From Pseudokineococcus marinus (GTDB lineage: Bacteria; Actinomycetota; Actinomycetes; Actinomycetales; Quadrisphaeraceae), in NCBI RefSeq assembly GCF_037482405.1, contig NZ_JBBHZZ010000001.1:124001-188000 (forward strand): DNA of 64,000 bases, written 5' to 3'. Each line of letters begins with the position of its first letter. The stretch's first letter is position 1. The notes beneath the pieces are model-generated. The model saw only the letters and a list, made by a program, of their open reading frames with translations. It searched no databases and was not told where the DNA came from. Shown in pieces: positions 52,834 through 63,091 of the stretch. Made by a program: the position numbers and the translations under genes.

Positions 52834-54141
52834 ATGGAGCTCACGAGACGGGCGCTGCTGGCGCTGATGGGCGCGGGCGGGGCCGGGGCGCTGGCGGGGT
52901 GCGCCGGGCAGCTGCCGGAGCCGGACGTCACCGCCGCCGGCTTCGGGGAGGAGGCGAGCGGCGTCGTCCGGGTGTGGACGCGCGGGGCGACCGTGGAGGG
53001 CATGTCGGGCGTCGTCGACGCCTTCCACGCCAGTCAGGACCGCATCCGGGTCGAGCTGACCCCCGTCCTGGACGGGCAGTACGTCACGAAGCTCGCCACC
53101 GCGATCCGCGGCCGCGAGGTCCCCGACCTGGTGGACATCGACGACATCAACGCGATGCTCTTCATCTACCGGGACGTCTTCACCGACCTGACCCCGCTCG
53201 TCGAGCAGCTCGAATTCCGCGACCAGCTCAGCCCGGCGCACCTCGGCCTCGCGACGGTGGACGACCGGGTCTACGGCGTCCCCTTCCTCGCCGACGTCTC
53301 CATGCTCTGGGGCAACGCCGAGCTGCTCGACCGCGCGGGCGTCGACATCGCCGGCCTGGACAGCCTGGAGGCCGCGGTGGAGGCCGCCGCCGCCGTCAGC
53401 GCCCTCGGCGCGGACGTCCACGGGTGGTCCACCGCGGGCAACAACCCCGGCATCCTCGGGTTCACCGTGCAGCCCCACACGTGGGCGACGGGCGCACGGA
53501 TCCTCGAGGGGGACGTCGGCTCGCAGATCGGCGACCTCGTCGGGAACGAGGGCCTGCGGGGCACCCTCGAGGCCTTCCGCTCGATGTGGGAGGCCGGGTC
53601 GATGCCTCCCGGCAACTTCTCCGACACGGGGGCCGCCTGGGGCGCCGACTTCCGCGCCGGCTCGGTCGGACTGCTCCCGTGCAACTACATCTCCGGGGTG
53701 CTGGAGGGGGACGAGGCCCACCGCGAGCGCACCACCGTGCGCCTGCTGCCCGGCCCCGGCGGGGGCAGCGCCTTCTTCGCCGGCGGCGACAACCTCTGCA
53801 TGCCCCGCGGGGCCCGCAACCCCTCGGCGGCCTGGGAGCTGGTCCGCTTCGCGCTCGGCGTCGAGCAGCAGGAGGGGCTCCCCGACCTCGGCTTCATCCC
53901 GATCCGGGGCGACGCCGCGACCGACCGCTACCGGGAGGAGCACCCCTTGGCCGTGCTGCCGCTGGAGCAGATCACGCAGGGCTACGCCCCGCGGACGCTG
54001 TCGTACAACCTGCTGTTCAACCAGTCCGACAGCCCGTACATGGCGATGTTCCGCGAGGCCGTCTTCGGCCGGGGGGTCGAGCCGGCGGTCGAGGCCGCGC
54101 AGGCCGAGTTCGACCGCATCCTCGAGCAGGCCCAGCGATGA
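52834..54141 (+). CDS. ABC sugar-binding lipoprotein (Tat-type signal)
   Basis: A 435-residue extracellular solute-binding protein of family 1. The N-terminus has twin arginines (ELTRRALLALMGAGG) and a lipobox LAGC, so it is probably Tat-exported and lipid-anchored. The mature part contains VRVWTRGATVEGMSGVVDAF and the closing repeat-like helices of this family. It would capture arabinose-containing oligosaccharides for the two permeases that follow. The ATG follows AGGAGGAGC. Confidence 0.93.
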   Translation: MELTRRALLALMGAGGAGALAGCAGQLPEPDVTAAGFGEEASGVVRVWTRGATVEGMSGVVDAFHASQDRIRVELTPVLDGQYVTKLATAIRGREVPDLVDIDDINAMLFIYRDVFTDLTPLVEQLEFRDQLSPAHLGLATVDDRVYGVPFLADVSMLWGNAELLDRAGVDIAGLDSLEAAVEAAAAVSALGADVHGWSTAGNNPGILGFTVQPHTWATGARILEGDVGSQIGDLVGNEGLRGTLEAFRSMWEAGSMPPGNFSDTGAAWGADFRAGSVGLLPCNYISGVLEGDEAHRERTTVRLLPGPGGGSAFFAGGDNLCMPRGARNPSAAWELVRFALGVEQQEGLPDLGFIPIRGDAATDRYREEHPLAVLPLEQITQGYAPRTLSYNLLFNQSDSPYMAMFREAVFGRGVEPAVEAAQAEFDRILEQAQR

Positions 54142-55100
54142 GCGCCCCGGCCCAGGCGGCCGGCTCCGGAGCCGCCGCCACGCCCGGCGCCGCCGCGGGT
54201 GGCCGCGCCCCGCGGGCGTCCGCGTCCTTTGGGAGCCTGACCCACCGCGAGCGCACGGGGGTGCTGCTCGTGCTCCCGGCCGTGGTGATGGTCGCCACCT
54301 TCGTCCTGCTGCCGCTCGTGCTGGCCGTGGGCATCTCCTTCACCAACTGGCCGCTGATCGGCGACTGGGACTGGATCGGGCTGGCGAACTTCACGGCCAT
54401 CGCCCAGGACACGGCCTTCCTGCGGGCGGTCGGGTACACGCTGCTCTACACGGCGGTCGTGACGGGGCCGATCCTCGTCGTCGGCTACCTCATGGCGGTG
54501 GTCGTCCGGGCGAACCGGCGCGGGTCCACGGCGCTGCGGACCCTGTTCTTCCTGCCCTACGTCATCGGCCTCTCCACGCTCAGCTTCATGCTGGTCCTCG
54601 AGGCGCAGCCGGGCAGCGGCGCGGTCAACCTGCTCCTGCAGGCGCTGGGCATCACCGACGGCCAGACGGCGTGGCTCGTCGACGCCACGCTGGCGACGGC
54701 GCTCATCTCCGTGCTCGTCGTCTGGGGGGTCTCCGGCCTGACGATGATCCTGCTCGTCTCCGGCATGCAGGGCGTCCCCCGGGAGGTCTACGAGTCCGCC
54801 GAGATGGACGGCGCCACGTGGTGGCAGCGCGAGCGCCGCATCACCATCCCGATGATCCGCCGACCCATCGCGATGAGCCTGATCATCTCGGTGATCGGGT
54901 CCTTCCTCGCCTTCACGCAGTTCTTCATCCTCACGCAGGGCGGCCCGGGCACCTCGACGACCCCGGTGGTCCTGTCCATCTACAACCGCGCCTTCGTGCA
55001 GCTCCAGGTGGGCGCGGCGACCGCGCTGTCGCTCGCGCTCGTGCTCGTCGTCGGTCTCGTCACCGCCGCGCAGTTCTGGCTGCTGCGCGAGCGCGACTGA
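54138..55100 (+). CDS. ABC sugar transporter permease, MalF-type
   Basis: A 320-residue inner-membrane permease with six to seven helices and the EAA coupling loop ESAEMDGATWWQRERRITIPMI. The start ATG overlaps the binding-protein stop (ATGA). It pairs with the next permease to form the pore. No ATPase gene is present in the locus. Confidence 0.94.
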   Translation: MSAPAQAAGSGAAATPGAAAGGRAPRASASFGSLTHRERTGVLLVLPAVVMVATFVLLPLVLAVGISFTNWPLIGDWDWIGLANFTAIAQDTAFLRAVGYTLLYTAVVTGPILVVGYLMAVVVRANRRGSTALRTLFFLPYVIGLSTLSFMLVLEAQPGSGAVNLLLQALGITDGQTAWLVDATLATALISVLVVWGVSGLTMILLVSGMQGVPREVYESAEMDGATWWQRERRITIPMIRRPIAMSLIISVIGSFLAFTQFFILTQGGPGTSTTPVVLSIYNRAFVQLQVGAATALSLALVLVVGLVTAAQFWLLRERD

Positions 55101-55138
55101 CCCACCAGCCCCCGCGGACCGCACCGGAGAGGACCACC

Positions 55139-56056
55139 ATGAGCACGAGCACCGCGCCGCGGGAGACGACCCGCGACCGCCGGGCCGAGGAGGCGCGCGG
55201 CGGACGAGCGGCCGCCGACGGCCGCGCCGAGAGCCGCACCAAGACCACCCTCTACGTCCTCGCGGGCGCCCTCACCCTCCTGGTCTTCGCCGCACCGCTG
55301 CTGTGGGCGATGCTGCGCGCGTTCCAGCCCAACGCGGTCATCACGGCCGCGCCCTCCTGGTCGACCTTCCTCGACCTCACCACCGCCAACTTCGCCGGCC
55401 TGGAGGGACGGGGCCTGCTGCCCGCGGTCGGCAACAGCCTGCTCGTGTCGCTCAGCACCGCCGCGCTGACGGCCGTCATCGCGACCGCCGCGGGCTACGG
55501 CTTCGGGCGCTTCACCTTCCGCCTGTCCACCCCGGCGTTCGGCGCCATCCTCCTGACGATGATGGTGCCCTTCCAGGCCATCCTCACGCCGCTGTTCCTG
55601 CAGTTGAACGCGATGCGCCTGACGGACAGCCTCCTCGGGCTGGTGCTCTTCTACACGACGGTCAACCTGCCGTTCGGCGTCTTCGTCATGCGCAACAGCT
55701 TCGCGACGGTGCCGGCCGACCTCGAGGACGCCGCCTTCGTCGACGGCGCCGGGACCTCGCGCACCTTCTTCTCGGTGCTGCGGCCCCTCGTCGCGCCCGG
55801 CATCGCGACGACGGCGCTCTACGCCTTCCTCGTCTCCTGGACCGAGTTCCTCGGGGCGCTGACGTTCCTCACCCGGCAGGAGCTGTACACGCTGCCGGTG
55901 GCCCTGCTGAACCTCCAGCAGGGCGCCTACGGACAGGTCGACTACGGCCTCCTCGCCGCGGGCGCCCTCATCGCCATGGTCCCCTGCGTCGTCCTGTACG
56001 TGGCGCTGCAGCGCTTCTACGTCGCCGGACTGGCCTCGGGGGCGGTCAAGGGCTGA
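55139..56056 (+). CDS. ABC sugar transporter permease, MalG-type
   Basis: A 305-residue permease with six helices and the EAA loop EDAAFVDGAGTSRTFFSVLRPL. The basic, Arg-rich N-terminus (residues 1-35) is cytoplasmic. It lies 38 bases after the first permease. As the unit ends here without an ATP-binding subunit, a shared MsiK-like ATPase elsewhere must energise it, as is known for actinobacterial sugar importers. Confidence 0.94.
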   Translation: MSTSTAPRETTRDRRAEEARGGRAAADGRAESRTKTTLYVLAGALTLLVFAAPLLWAMLRAFQPNAVITAAPSWSTFLDLTTANFAGLEGRGLLPAVGNSLLVSLSTAALTAVIATAAGYGFGRFTFRLSTPAFGAILLTMMVPFQAILTPLFLQLNAMRLTDSLLGLVLFYTTVNLPFGVFVMRNSFATVPADLEDAAFVDGAGTSRTFFSVLRPLVAPGIATTALYAFLVSWTEFLGALTFLTRQELYTLPVALLNLQQGAYGQVDYGLLAAGALIAMVPCVVLYVALQRFYVAGLASGAVKG

Positions 56057-56087
56057 GTCCTCCTCCGCGCGAGAGGCGTGCCGCAGC

Positions 56088-57059
56088 TCAGTGCGCCGAG
56101 GGGACGCCGTCCGTCGCGCCGCGGCGGTGGCGGACGACCTCGACGGCGTGCACCGCCGCCACGACGAGGAGCCCGACGAGGAGCCCCAGCACCGCGGCGG
56201 CGAGGGTGGCCACGAACCAGCCCGCGACCGGGCCGGCCGCACCCAGCGCCTCGGCCACGGCCTCCTCGGCGTGGTGCACGACCTCGTACGGCGCGGTGAG
56301 GCCGAGCTCGTCGGCGCCGACGAGGAGGAGGTGGCCGCCGACCCACAGCATCGCCGCCGTGCCGACGACGGTGAGGAGCGTGAGCAGCTTCGGCAGGGCC
56401 GCCACCATCCACCGGCCCAGGCGGGCCACCGCCGCGGAAGGTGCCTCGGCCAGGCGCAGCCCGGCGTCGTCCATCTTGACGATGAGCGCGACGACGCCGT
56501 AGACGCCCACGGTCACGGCGAGGCCGACGACCGCGAGGACGACGGCGCGCGTGAGGAACGGCTCGCTGACCACCTCGTCCAGCGCGATGACCATGATCTC
56601 GGCCGACAGCACGAGGTCGGTGCGGACGGCGCCCTTCACGAGCGCGTCCTCGTCGGGCAGGGCAGCAGCACCACCGGGGCCGGCGGCGGCGTGCGGGCCG
56701 TGGCCGCGCAGGCGGCCCCACACCTTCTCGGCGCCCTCGAAGCAGAGGTAGGCGCCGCCGACCATGAGCAGCGGCGTGAGCGCCACCGGCAGCAGCCAGC
56801 TGAGCAGCAGCACGACCGGCAGGATGACGAGCAGCTTGTTGCGCAGGGAGCCCACCGCGATGCGGCGGATGATCGGCACCTCGCGCTCGGCGGCCAGCCC
56901 CCGCACGTACTGCGGCGTCACGGCCGTGTCGTCGACGACGACCCCGGCCGTCTTGGCGCCCGCCCTCGCGGCCGCCGCGCCCACGTCGTCGAGGGAGGCG
57001 GCCGCGGCGCGCGCGAGCAGCGCGACGTCGTCCAGCAGGGCCACGAGACCAGCGCTCAC
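56088..57059 (-). CDS. DUF808 membrane protein
   Basis: A 323-residue membrane protein of the DUF808 (YedI-like) family. It begins SAGLVALLDDVALLARAAAASLDDV, then has VDDTAVTPQYVRGLAAEREVPII, YLCFEGAEKVWG and DLVLSAEIMVIALDEV, with about six hydrophobic segments. Function unknown. The GTG at 57059 follows a G-rich stretch; earlier codons in the open frame look unrelated. It is convergent with the ABC permease gene and follows hspR on the same strand after 128 bases. Confidence 0.88.
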   Translation of the reverse strand: MSAGLVALLDDVALLARAAAASLDDVGAAAARAGAKTAGVVVDDTAVTPQYVRGLAAEREVPIIRRIAVGSLRNKLLVILPVVLLLSWLLPVALTPLLMVGGAYLCFEGAEKVWGRLRGHGPHAAAGPGGAAALPDEDALVKGAVRTDLVLSAEIMVIALDEVVSEPFLTRAVVLAVVGLAVTVGVYGVVALIVKMDDAGLRLAEAPSAAVARLGRWMVAALPKLLTLLTVVGTAAMLWVGGHLLLVGADELGLTAPYEVVHHAEEAVAEALGAAGPVAGWFVATLAAAVLGLLVGLLVVAAVHAVEVVRHRRGATDGVPSAH

Positions 57060-57187
57060 GACCGGCCCCCTCTCAGCGTCGACGCACGGGCGCCCGCCCC
57101 GCGCGGACGCCGTGGGCATCTTGCCGCGCCCGAGGTCCTCGCGCCCTCACCTCGGGCGGAGCCGGGTCCGGAGCACCCGACCGGGGG

Positions 57188-57640
57188 TCAGCGCCGGCGC
57201 GGGTCCCACAGGACGAGCGCGGCCCCCGCCCGGGAGCGGCTCACCCGCCGCCCCATCTGGCCGGCGACGACGTCGCCCGAGGGGTCGGCGGTGAAGACGC
57301 GGCGCTGGGCGCCGACGAGGGCGCGCAGGCGCTCGACCTCGTCGGACAGCCGGAGCACCCTGCGCTCGAGCTCGAGGATGCGCTTGATGCCGGCGAGGTT
57401 GACGCCGTCCTCCTGGGACAGGCGCTGCACCTCCCGGAGGGTGGCGACGTCGCGCAGGCTGTAGCGCCGCCCGCGGCCGGCCGACCGGCGCGGCTCGACG
57501 AGGCCGAGCCGGTCGTACTGGCGGAGCGTCTGCGGGTGCATGCCCGCCAGCTCGGCCGCCACGGAGATCGGGAGGACCGCCGCGTCGACGTCGACCTCGG
57601 GCGTGCCGGCACCCCTCGGGTCGGACGCCGAGGTGGTCAT
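57188..57640 (-). CDS. hspR: Heat-shock repressor HspR, MerR family
   Basis: A 150-residue MerR-type repressor. HTH and wing: PISVAAELAGMHPQTLRQYDRLGL then VEPRRSAGRGRRYSLRDVATLREVQRL. A dimer coiled coil follows (IKRILELERRVLRLSDEVERLRALV). HspR binds HAIR palindromes together with DnaK as corepressor and shuts off chaperone genes in unstressed cells. It is the last gene of the dnaK operon; HAIR sites are seen before dnaK (two) and clpB (one). Confidence 0.96.
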   Translation of the reverse strand: MTTSASDPRGAGTPEVDVDAAVLPISVAAELAGMHPQTLRQYDRLGLVEPRRSAGRGRRYSLRDVATLREVQRLSQEDGVNLAGIKRILELERRVLRLSDEVERLRALVGAQRRVFTADPSGDVVAGQMGRRVSRSRAGAALVLWDPRRR

Positions 57641-57659
57641 CGGGGCTCCGCTCCCCGCG

Positions 57660-58721
57660 TCACGAGCGCGCCCCGCTGCTGCTCGCGCCGCGCGCGGCCC
57701 GCAGGAGGTCGCCGCGGGCGTCGTCGCCGCTCGTGGCGGCGGCGAAGGCCTCGACCGCCGCGCGCGCCTCGTCCGAGAGCCGCTGGGGGACGACGACCTG
57801 GAGGGTCACGAGGAGGTCGCCGGTGCGCTTCGCCGTCGTCACGCCGCGCCCGCGGGCCCGCAGCACGCGGCCCGACGGCGTCCCCGGGGGCACGCGCAGC
57901 CGCACGGTGCCGCCGTCGAGCGTGGGCGCCTCGACGTCGGCGCCGAGCGCGGCCTCCGCGAAGGTCACGGGGAGGGTGACGCGCAGGTCGTCGCCCTCGC
58001 GGGTGAAGACGGGGTGCGGGCGCACCGCGACGGTGATGACGAGGTCGCCGGGCGGGACGCCGGGGCCCCCGGAGGCGCCCTTGCCGCGCAGGCGGATCTT
58101 CTGGCCGTCGCGGACGCCGGCGGGGATGCGCGCGGTGACCGTGGTGCCGTCGCCGGCGCGCAGGGTCGTCGTCGACCCCTCGGCCGCCGTCGTGAAGTCG
58201 AGCGTCGTGGACGCCTGGACGTCGGCGCCCTGGCGCGGGCGCGAGGGCCCGCCGCCGAAGCCGGCGCCCGGGCCGCCCTGGCCGAAGATGCCGTCGAGCA
58301 GGTCCTCGAAGCCCGGCGGCGTGCCGCCCGCGCCACCGGCACCGCGAGCACCGGCCCCGCCGCCGGGGCCCGGCCCGTAGCGCGCCCGCTGGCCGCCCTG
58401 GCCGAACATGCCGCCGAAGAGGTCCTCGAAGCCGCCCGCCCCGGGGCCGGCCGCGCCCCCGCCGCCGGCGCTGAAGCGGGCGCCACCGGCCATGGCGCGC
58501 ACGGCGTCGTACTGCTGGCGCTTCTCGGCGTCCGAGAGCACCGAGTACGCCTCGCCGACCTCCTTGAAGCGCTTCTCCGCCGCCGCGTCCCCCGGGTTGG
58601 CGTCGGGGTGCAGGGTGCGGGCGAGCTTGCGGTAGGCCTTCTTGACGTCGGCCGCGCTGGCGTCCTTGGGCACGCCGAGCTCGGCGTAGAAGTCCTTCTC
58701 GATCCAGTCCTGCCCGGACAC
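57660..58721 (-). CDS. dnaJ: DnaJ-type co-chaperone without zinc finger
   Basis: A 353-residue Hsp40. Residues 10-75 form the J domain with the HPD motif in ARTLHPDANPGD. A long Gly/Phe-rich region (about residues 80-165) follows, then the two beta-barrel substrate-binding domains (TTLDFTTAAEGSTTTLRAGDG onward). The four CxxCxGxG zinc repeats expected in a full DnaJ are absent, and no cysteines are seen, so it is a CbpA-like type II protein in the place of DnaJ1. The GTG follows GGAG. An assembly gap lies just upstream. Confidence 0.93.
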   Translation of the reverse strand: MSGQDWIEKDFYAELGVPKDASAADVKKAYRKLARTLHPDANPGDAAAEKRFKEVGEAYSVLSDAEKRQQYDAVRAMAGGARFSAGGGGAAGPGAGGFEDLFGGMFGQGGQRARYGPGPGGGAGARGAGGAGGTPPGFEDLLDGIFGQGGPGAGFGGGPSRPRQGADVQASTTLDFTTAAEGSTTTLRAGDGTTVTARIPAGVRDGQKIRLRGKGASGGPGVPPGDLVITVAVRPHPVFTREGDDLRVTLPVTFAEAALGADVEAPTLDGGTVRLRVPPGTPSGRVLRARGRGVTTAKRTGDLLVTLQVVVPQRLSDEARAAVEAFAAATSGDDARGDLLRAARGASSSGARS

Positions 58722-58817
58722 CTGCGGCTCCTCACCTGCTCGGTCGGCGGCGGGCGGGCCCGCCTGCCGGTGCTGCTCGTGCTGGTGCGCGCACCCCCTC
58801 GCCGGGCGGCGCGCGGC

Positions 58818-58999
58818 NNNNNNNNNNNNNNNNNNNNNNNNNNNNNNNNNNNNNNNNNNNNNNNNNNNNNNNNNNNNNNNNNNNNNNNNNNNNNNNNNNN
58901 NNNNNNNNNNNNNNNNNNNNNNNNNNNNNNNNNNNNNNNNNNNNNNNNNNNNNNNNNNNNNNNNNNNNNNNNNNNNNNNNNNNNNNNNNNNNNNNNNNN
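58818..58999. other. Assembly gap (182 Ns)
   Basis: A run of N between the dnaJ start and the grpE stop. The flanks (58740-58817 and 59000-59020) look like intergenic sequence, so no coding sequence need be missing. The 298-base grpE-dnaJ spacing cannot be checked. Confidence 0.99.
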
Positions 59000-59020
59000 G
59001 GCGCCGGTGGTGCTGCCTTC

Positions 59021-59697
59021 CTACTGCGGGTCCGCGACGGCGACGCGCGCCGCACGGAGGACCCGGCCGCCGGCCCGGTACCCGGGCTGGAGCACCTGGG
59101 TCACCGTGGTGACCTCGATGCCCTCGGCGTGGCCGTGCATGAGCGCCTCGTGGACGGCCGGGTCGAAGGCCTCGCCCGCCTCGCCGTAGCGCTCGAGGCC
59201 GAGCCGCTCGAGGGTGCCCTCGAGCTTGTCCGCGATGGAGGCCGCGGGGCCCTCGGACAGGCCCCCGTGGGTGCGGGCGAGCACGACGTCGTCGAGCACG
59301 GGCAGCAGGGCCTCGAAGACCGAGGACCTCGCCGCGGTGGCCGAGACGTCCCGGTCGCGGTCGACCCGCTTGCGGTAGTTGACGTACTCGGCCTGCAGGC
59401 GCTGCAGGTCCTCCAGCCGCTGGTCGGCCAGGGCCTGCGCGGCGCGCAGGTCCTCCCCGCCGGCCGCGTCCGCCAGGACGTCCTCCGCCGTGAGGTCGGA
59501 GGCGCTGGCGTCCGGGTCGGCCGCGGCGCCGCTCGCGCCCTGCTCCCCCGCCGTGGCGTCCCCGGCCGGCCCGGCGGGCTGCTCGCGCAGCCCGCCGGTC
59601 TCCGGGTCCACGCGCCGGCGGTCGCGGACGACCGGGTCCGGCTCGCGCGGGTCGCGCGGCTGCTCGCCGCCCTGCTCGGGACCGGTGGCTCCGGCCG

Positions 59698-59701
<4 letters not shown>
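59021..59701 (-). CDS. grpE: Nucleotide exchange factor GrpE
   Basis: A 226-residue GrpE that releases ADP from DnaK. An acidic disordered N-terminus (about 90 residues) is followed by a long helix (LADQRLEDLQRLQAEYVNYRKR), and the C-terminal beta domain has HEALMHGHAEGIEVTTV, QVLQPGYRAGGRVLRAARV. The GTG start overlaps the dnaK stop (GTGA), so the two are coupled. Confidence 0.95.
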
Positions 59702-61584
<1,883 letters not shown>

Positions 61585-61622
61585 GGGGGGTCCTCCTGGG
61601 TGCTGCGTGTGGTTGCTCAGGT

Positions 61623-61643
61623 CTTGAGCCGAGTGCGCTCAAC
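61623..61643. promoter_or_regulatory. HAIR operator 1 upstream of dnaK
   Basis: CTTGAGC-N7-GCTCAAC, 39 bases upstream of the dnaK ATG, matches the HspR consensus CTTGAGT-N7-ACTCAAG with three changes. Confidence 0.88.
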
Positions 61644-61685
61644 CTTGCGACGGGCGGTGCGCGGTGTCAAACCGGAGCCGCCGTG

Positions 61686-61706
61686 GTTGAGCCTGCCTCA
61701 CTCAAC
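61686..61706. promoter_or_regulatory. HAIR operator 2 upstream of dnaK
   Basis: GTTGAGC-N7-ACTCAAC, 102 bases upstream of the dnaK ATG. Two tandem HAIR sites suggest tighter repression of the operon than of clpB. Confidence 0.85.
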
Positions 61707-62307
61707 TGCAGCAGGGGGGAGGGTGTTCCCGGGCGCGAGTGGTCGTCGGGCGCCGTGCGTCCGGGATCCGCCACGACGTGTCGCCGTGCAGCTCTCGTGT
61801 CATCCGCCGTGTCGTCGTTCGGATCTCGTGTCGCACCGACAGGCCGCGGGAGGACAGCGCCGGTGGCGGGTGAGCCGGGCTGCCCCATGAGTGACCTGCG
61901 TCAGCGGACGAGGCGGCCGACGCGCCTGCCAGGCTGACTGCGTGAGAGCCGGGAGGGCTGTGACCGGCGCGCTCCAGTGACGCGCCCAGACCTCCTGAGC
62001 GACTGCCGCAGACCTCGAGCCCGACCGCCTGCTCGTCGACGACGCCGGTGTCGTGGACCCCCGGAGCACCGCACCACCGGCGGGTGGACCTCGACGGCCC
62101 GCCAGGCGCCACCCCGCCTCGTGAGGTCACTGGCCGCCCGGGCAGCGCCCCGGTGCGGACAGTGCCCGACGGACACCTGCGCGGCGTCAGCGGACGACCG
62201 TTGCACGCCCGCCGCTCGAGGACACGGACGTGCACCGGGCGATGAGTTCCCGCGGCGTCGCGGGTCGTAGACGTCGTCAGGGCCGCACCGACGGGAGGAC
62301 GGACGAC
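61707..62307. other. Non-coding or unrecognised stretch
   Basis: About 600 bases between the dnaK operators and the RibD-like gene. Frames on both strands here give only Arg/Ser/Pro-rich sequence without recognisable motifs, and I see no tRNA or clear hairpin. With the hydrolase remnant at 62979 it may be decayed DNA. Confidence 0.5.
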
Positions 62308-62850
62308 GTGCGCACAGTGGTGGCCTACGAGCTGCTCTCCCTCGACGGGGTGGCCGAGGAGCCGAGCGACTGGATGTCCGACGTCGACGACGACGTCGTC
62401 GCCAACCTGGCGACGACCACCGCCACCCAGGACCTGGTCCTGCTCGGGCGCGGCACCTACGACCACTGGGCGGGCTACTGGCCCACCTCGGACGTCCAGC
62501 CCTTCGCCCGCTTCATCAACGCCACCGACGAGCACGTCATCACCAGTCGGGCGCTGACGCCCGCTTGGCGGGGCAGCTCGCCCGTCCACGGTGACGCGGT
62601 GGAGCACGTGTCTCGACTGCGCTCCGGCGACAGCGGGGACATCGGCGTCCACGGCAGCCTCCAGCTGGTGCGCTCCTCGCTCGCCGCCGGCGTGGTGGAC
62701 GAGCTGAGGCTGGTGGTCACCGGCGGTGTCGCCGGTAGCGGACGCCGGCTGCTCGACCAGCCGCTGCCCCCCAGCCGGTGGCGCCTGCTGGAGAGCCGCG
62801 CCAGCGCCTCAGGCGCACTGCTGCTCCACTACGGACGCACATCCGCGTGA
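62308..62850 (+). CDS. Dihydrofolate reductase/RibD C-terminal family protein
   Basis: A 180-residue protein of the RibD C-terminal (DHFR-like) fold: VVAYELLSLDGVAEEPSDWM, LVLLGRGTYDHWAGYWP, HVITSRALTPAWRGSSPVHGD, DIGVHGSLQLVRSSLAAGVVDELRLVV. Members are NADPH-dependent reductases of mostly unknown substrate. The GTG at 62308 follows GGGAGG. It stands alone on the plus strand. Confidence 0.88.
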   Translation: MRTVVAYELLSLDGVAEEPSDWMSDVDDDVVANLATTTATQDLVLLGRGTYDHWAGYWPTSDVQPFARFINATDEHVITSRALTPAWRGSSPVHGDAVEHVSRLRSGDSGDIGVHGSLQLVRSSLAAGVVDELRLVVTGGVAGSGRRLLDQPLPPSRWRLLESRASASGALLLHYGRTSA

Positions 62851-62978
62851 TGACCGTCCTCTGTCGGCCTCGAGCAGCTCGAGGACGTCGGCGGCGGTGA
62901 CAGCCGGCCGCCGCGACCCTGCTCGTCTCGTCGCTGTGCAGCCGTCTCAGCGGCCAGCGATGACTCGCCTCCCTCCCC

Positions 62979-63078
62979 GTGGAGGCCTTCGGCGTCTCCC
63001 GCGCGCACGTCGTCGGCCTCTCCATGGGAGGCGGCGTCGGGCAGCGGCTGGCCTGGCGCCACCGCGACCGCCCGCCGG
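62979..63078 (+). pseudogene. Alpha/beta-hydrolase remnant
   Basis: A short run of codons reads VEAFGVSRAHVVGLSMGGG, then VGQRLAWRHRDR. It matches the nucleophile-elbow region (G-x-S-x-G) of alpha/beta hydrolases. A stop lies 16 bases upstream of the readable part in the same frame, and downstream the frame runs antisense into the MFS gene without hydrolase features. Only about 35 residues of an enzyme of about 270 remain. Confidence 0.65.
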
Positions 63079-63091
63079 GCGCTCGGGGTCG

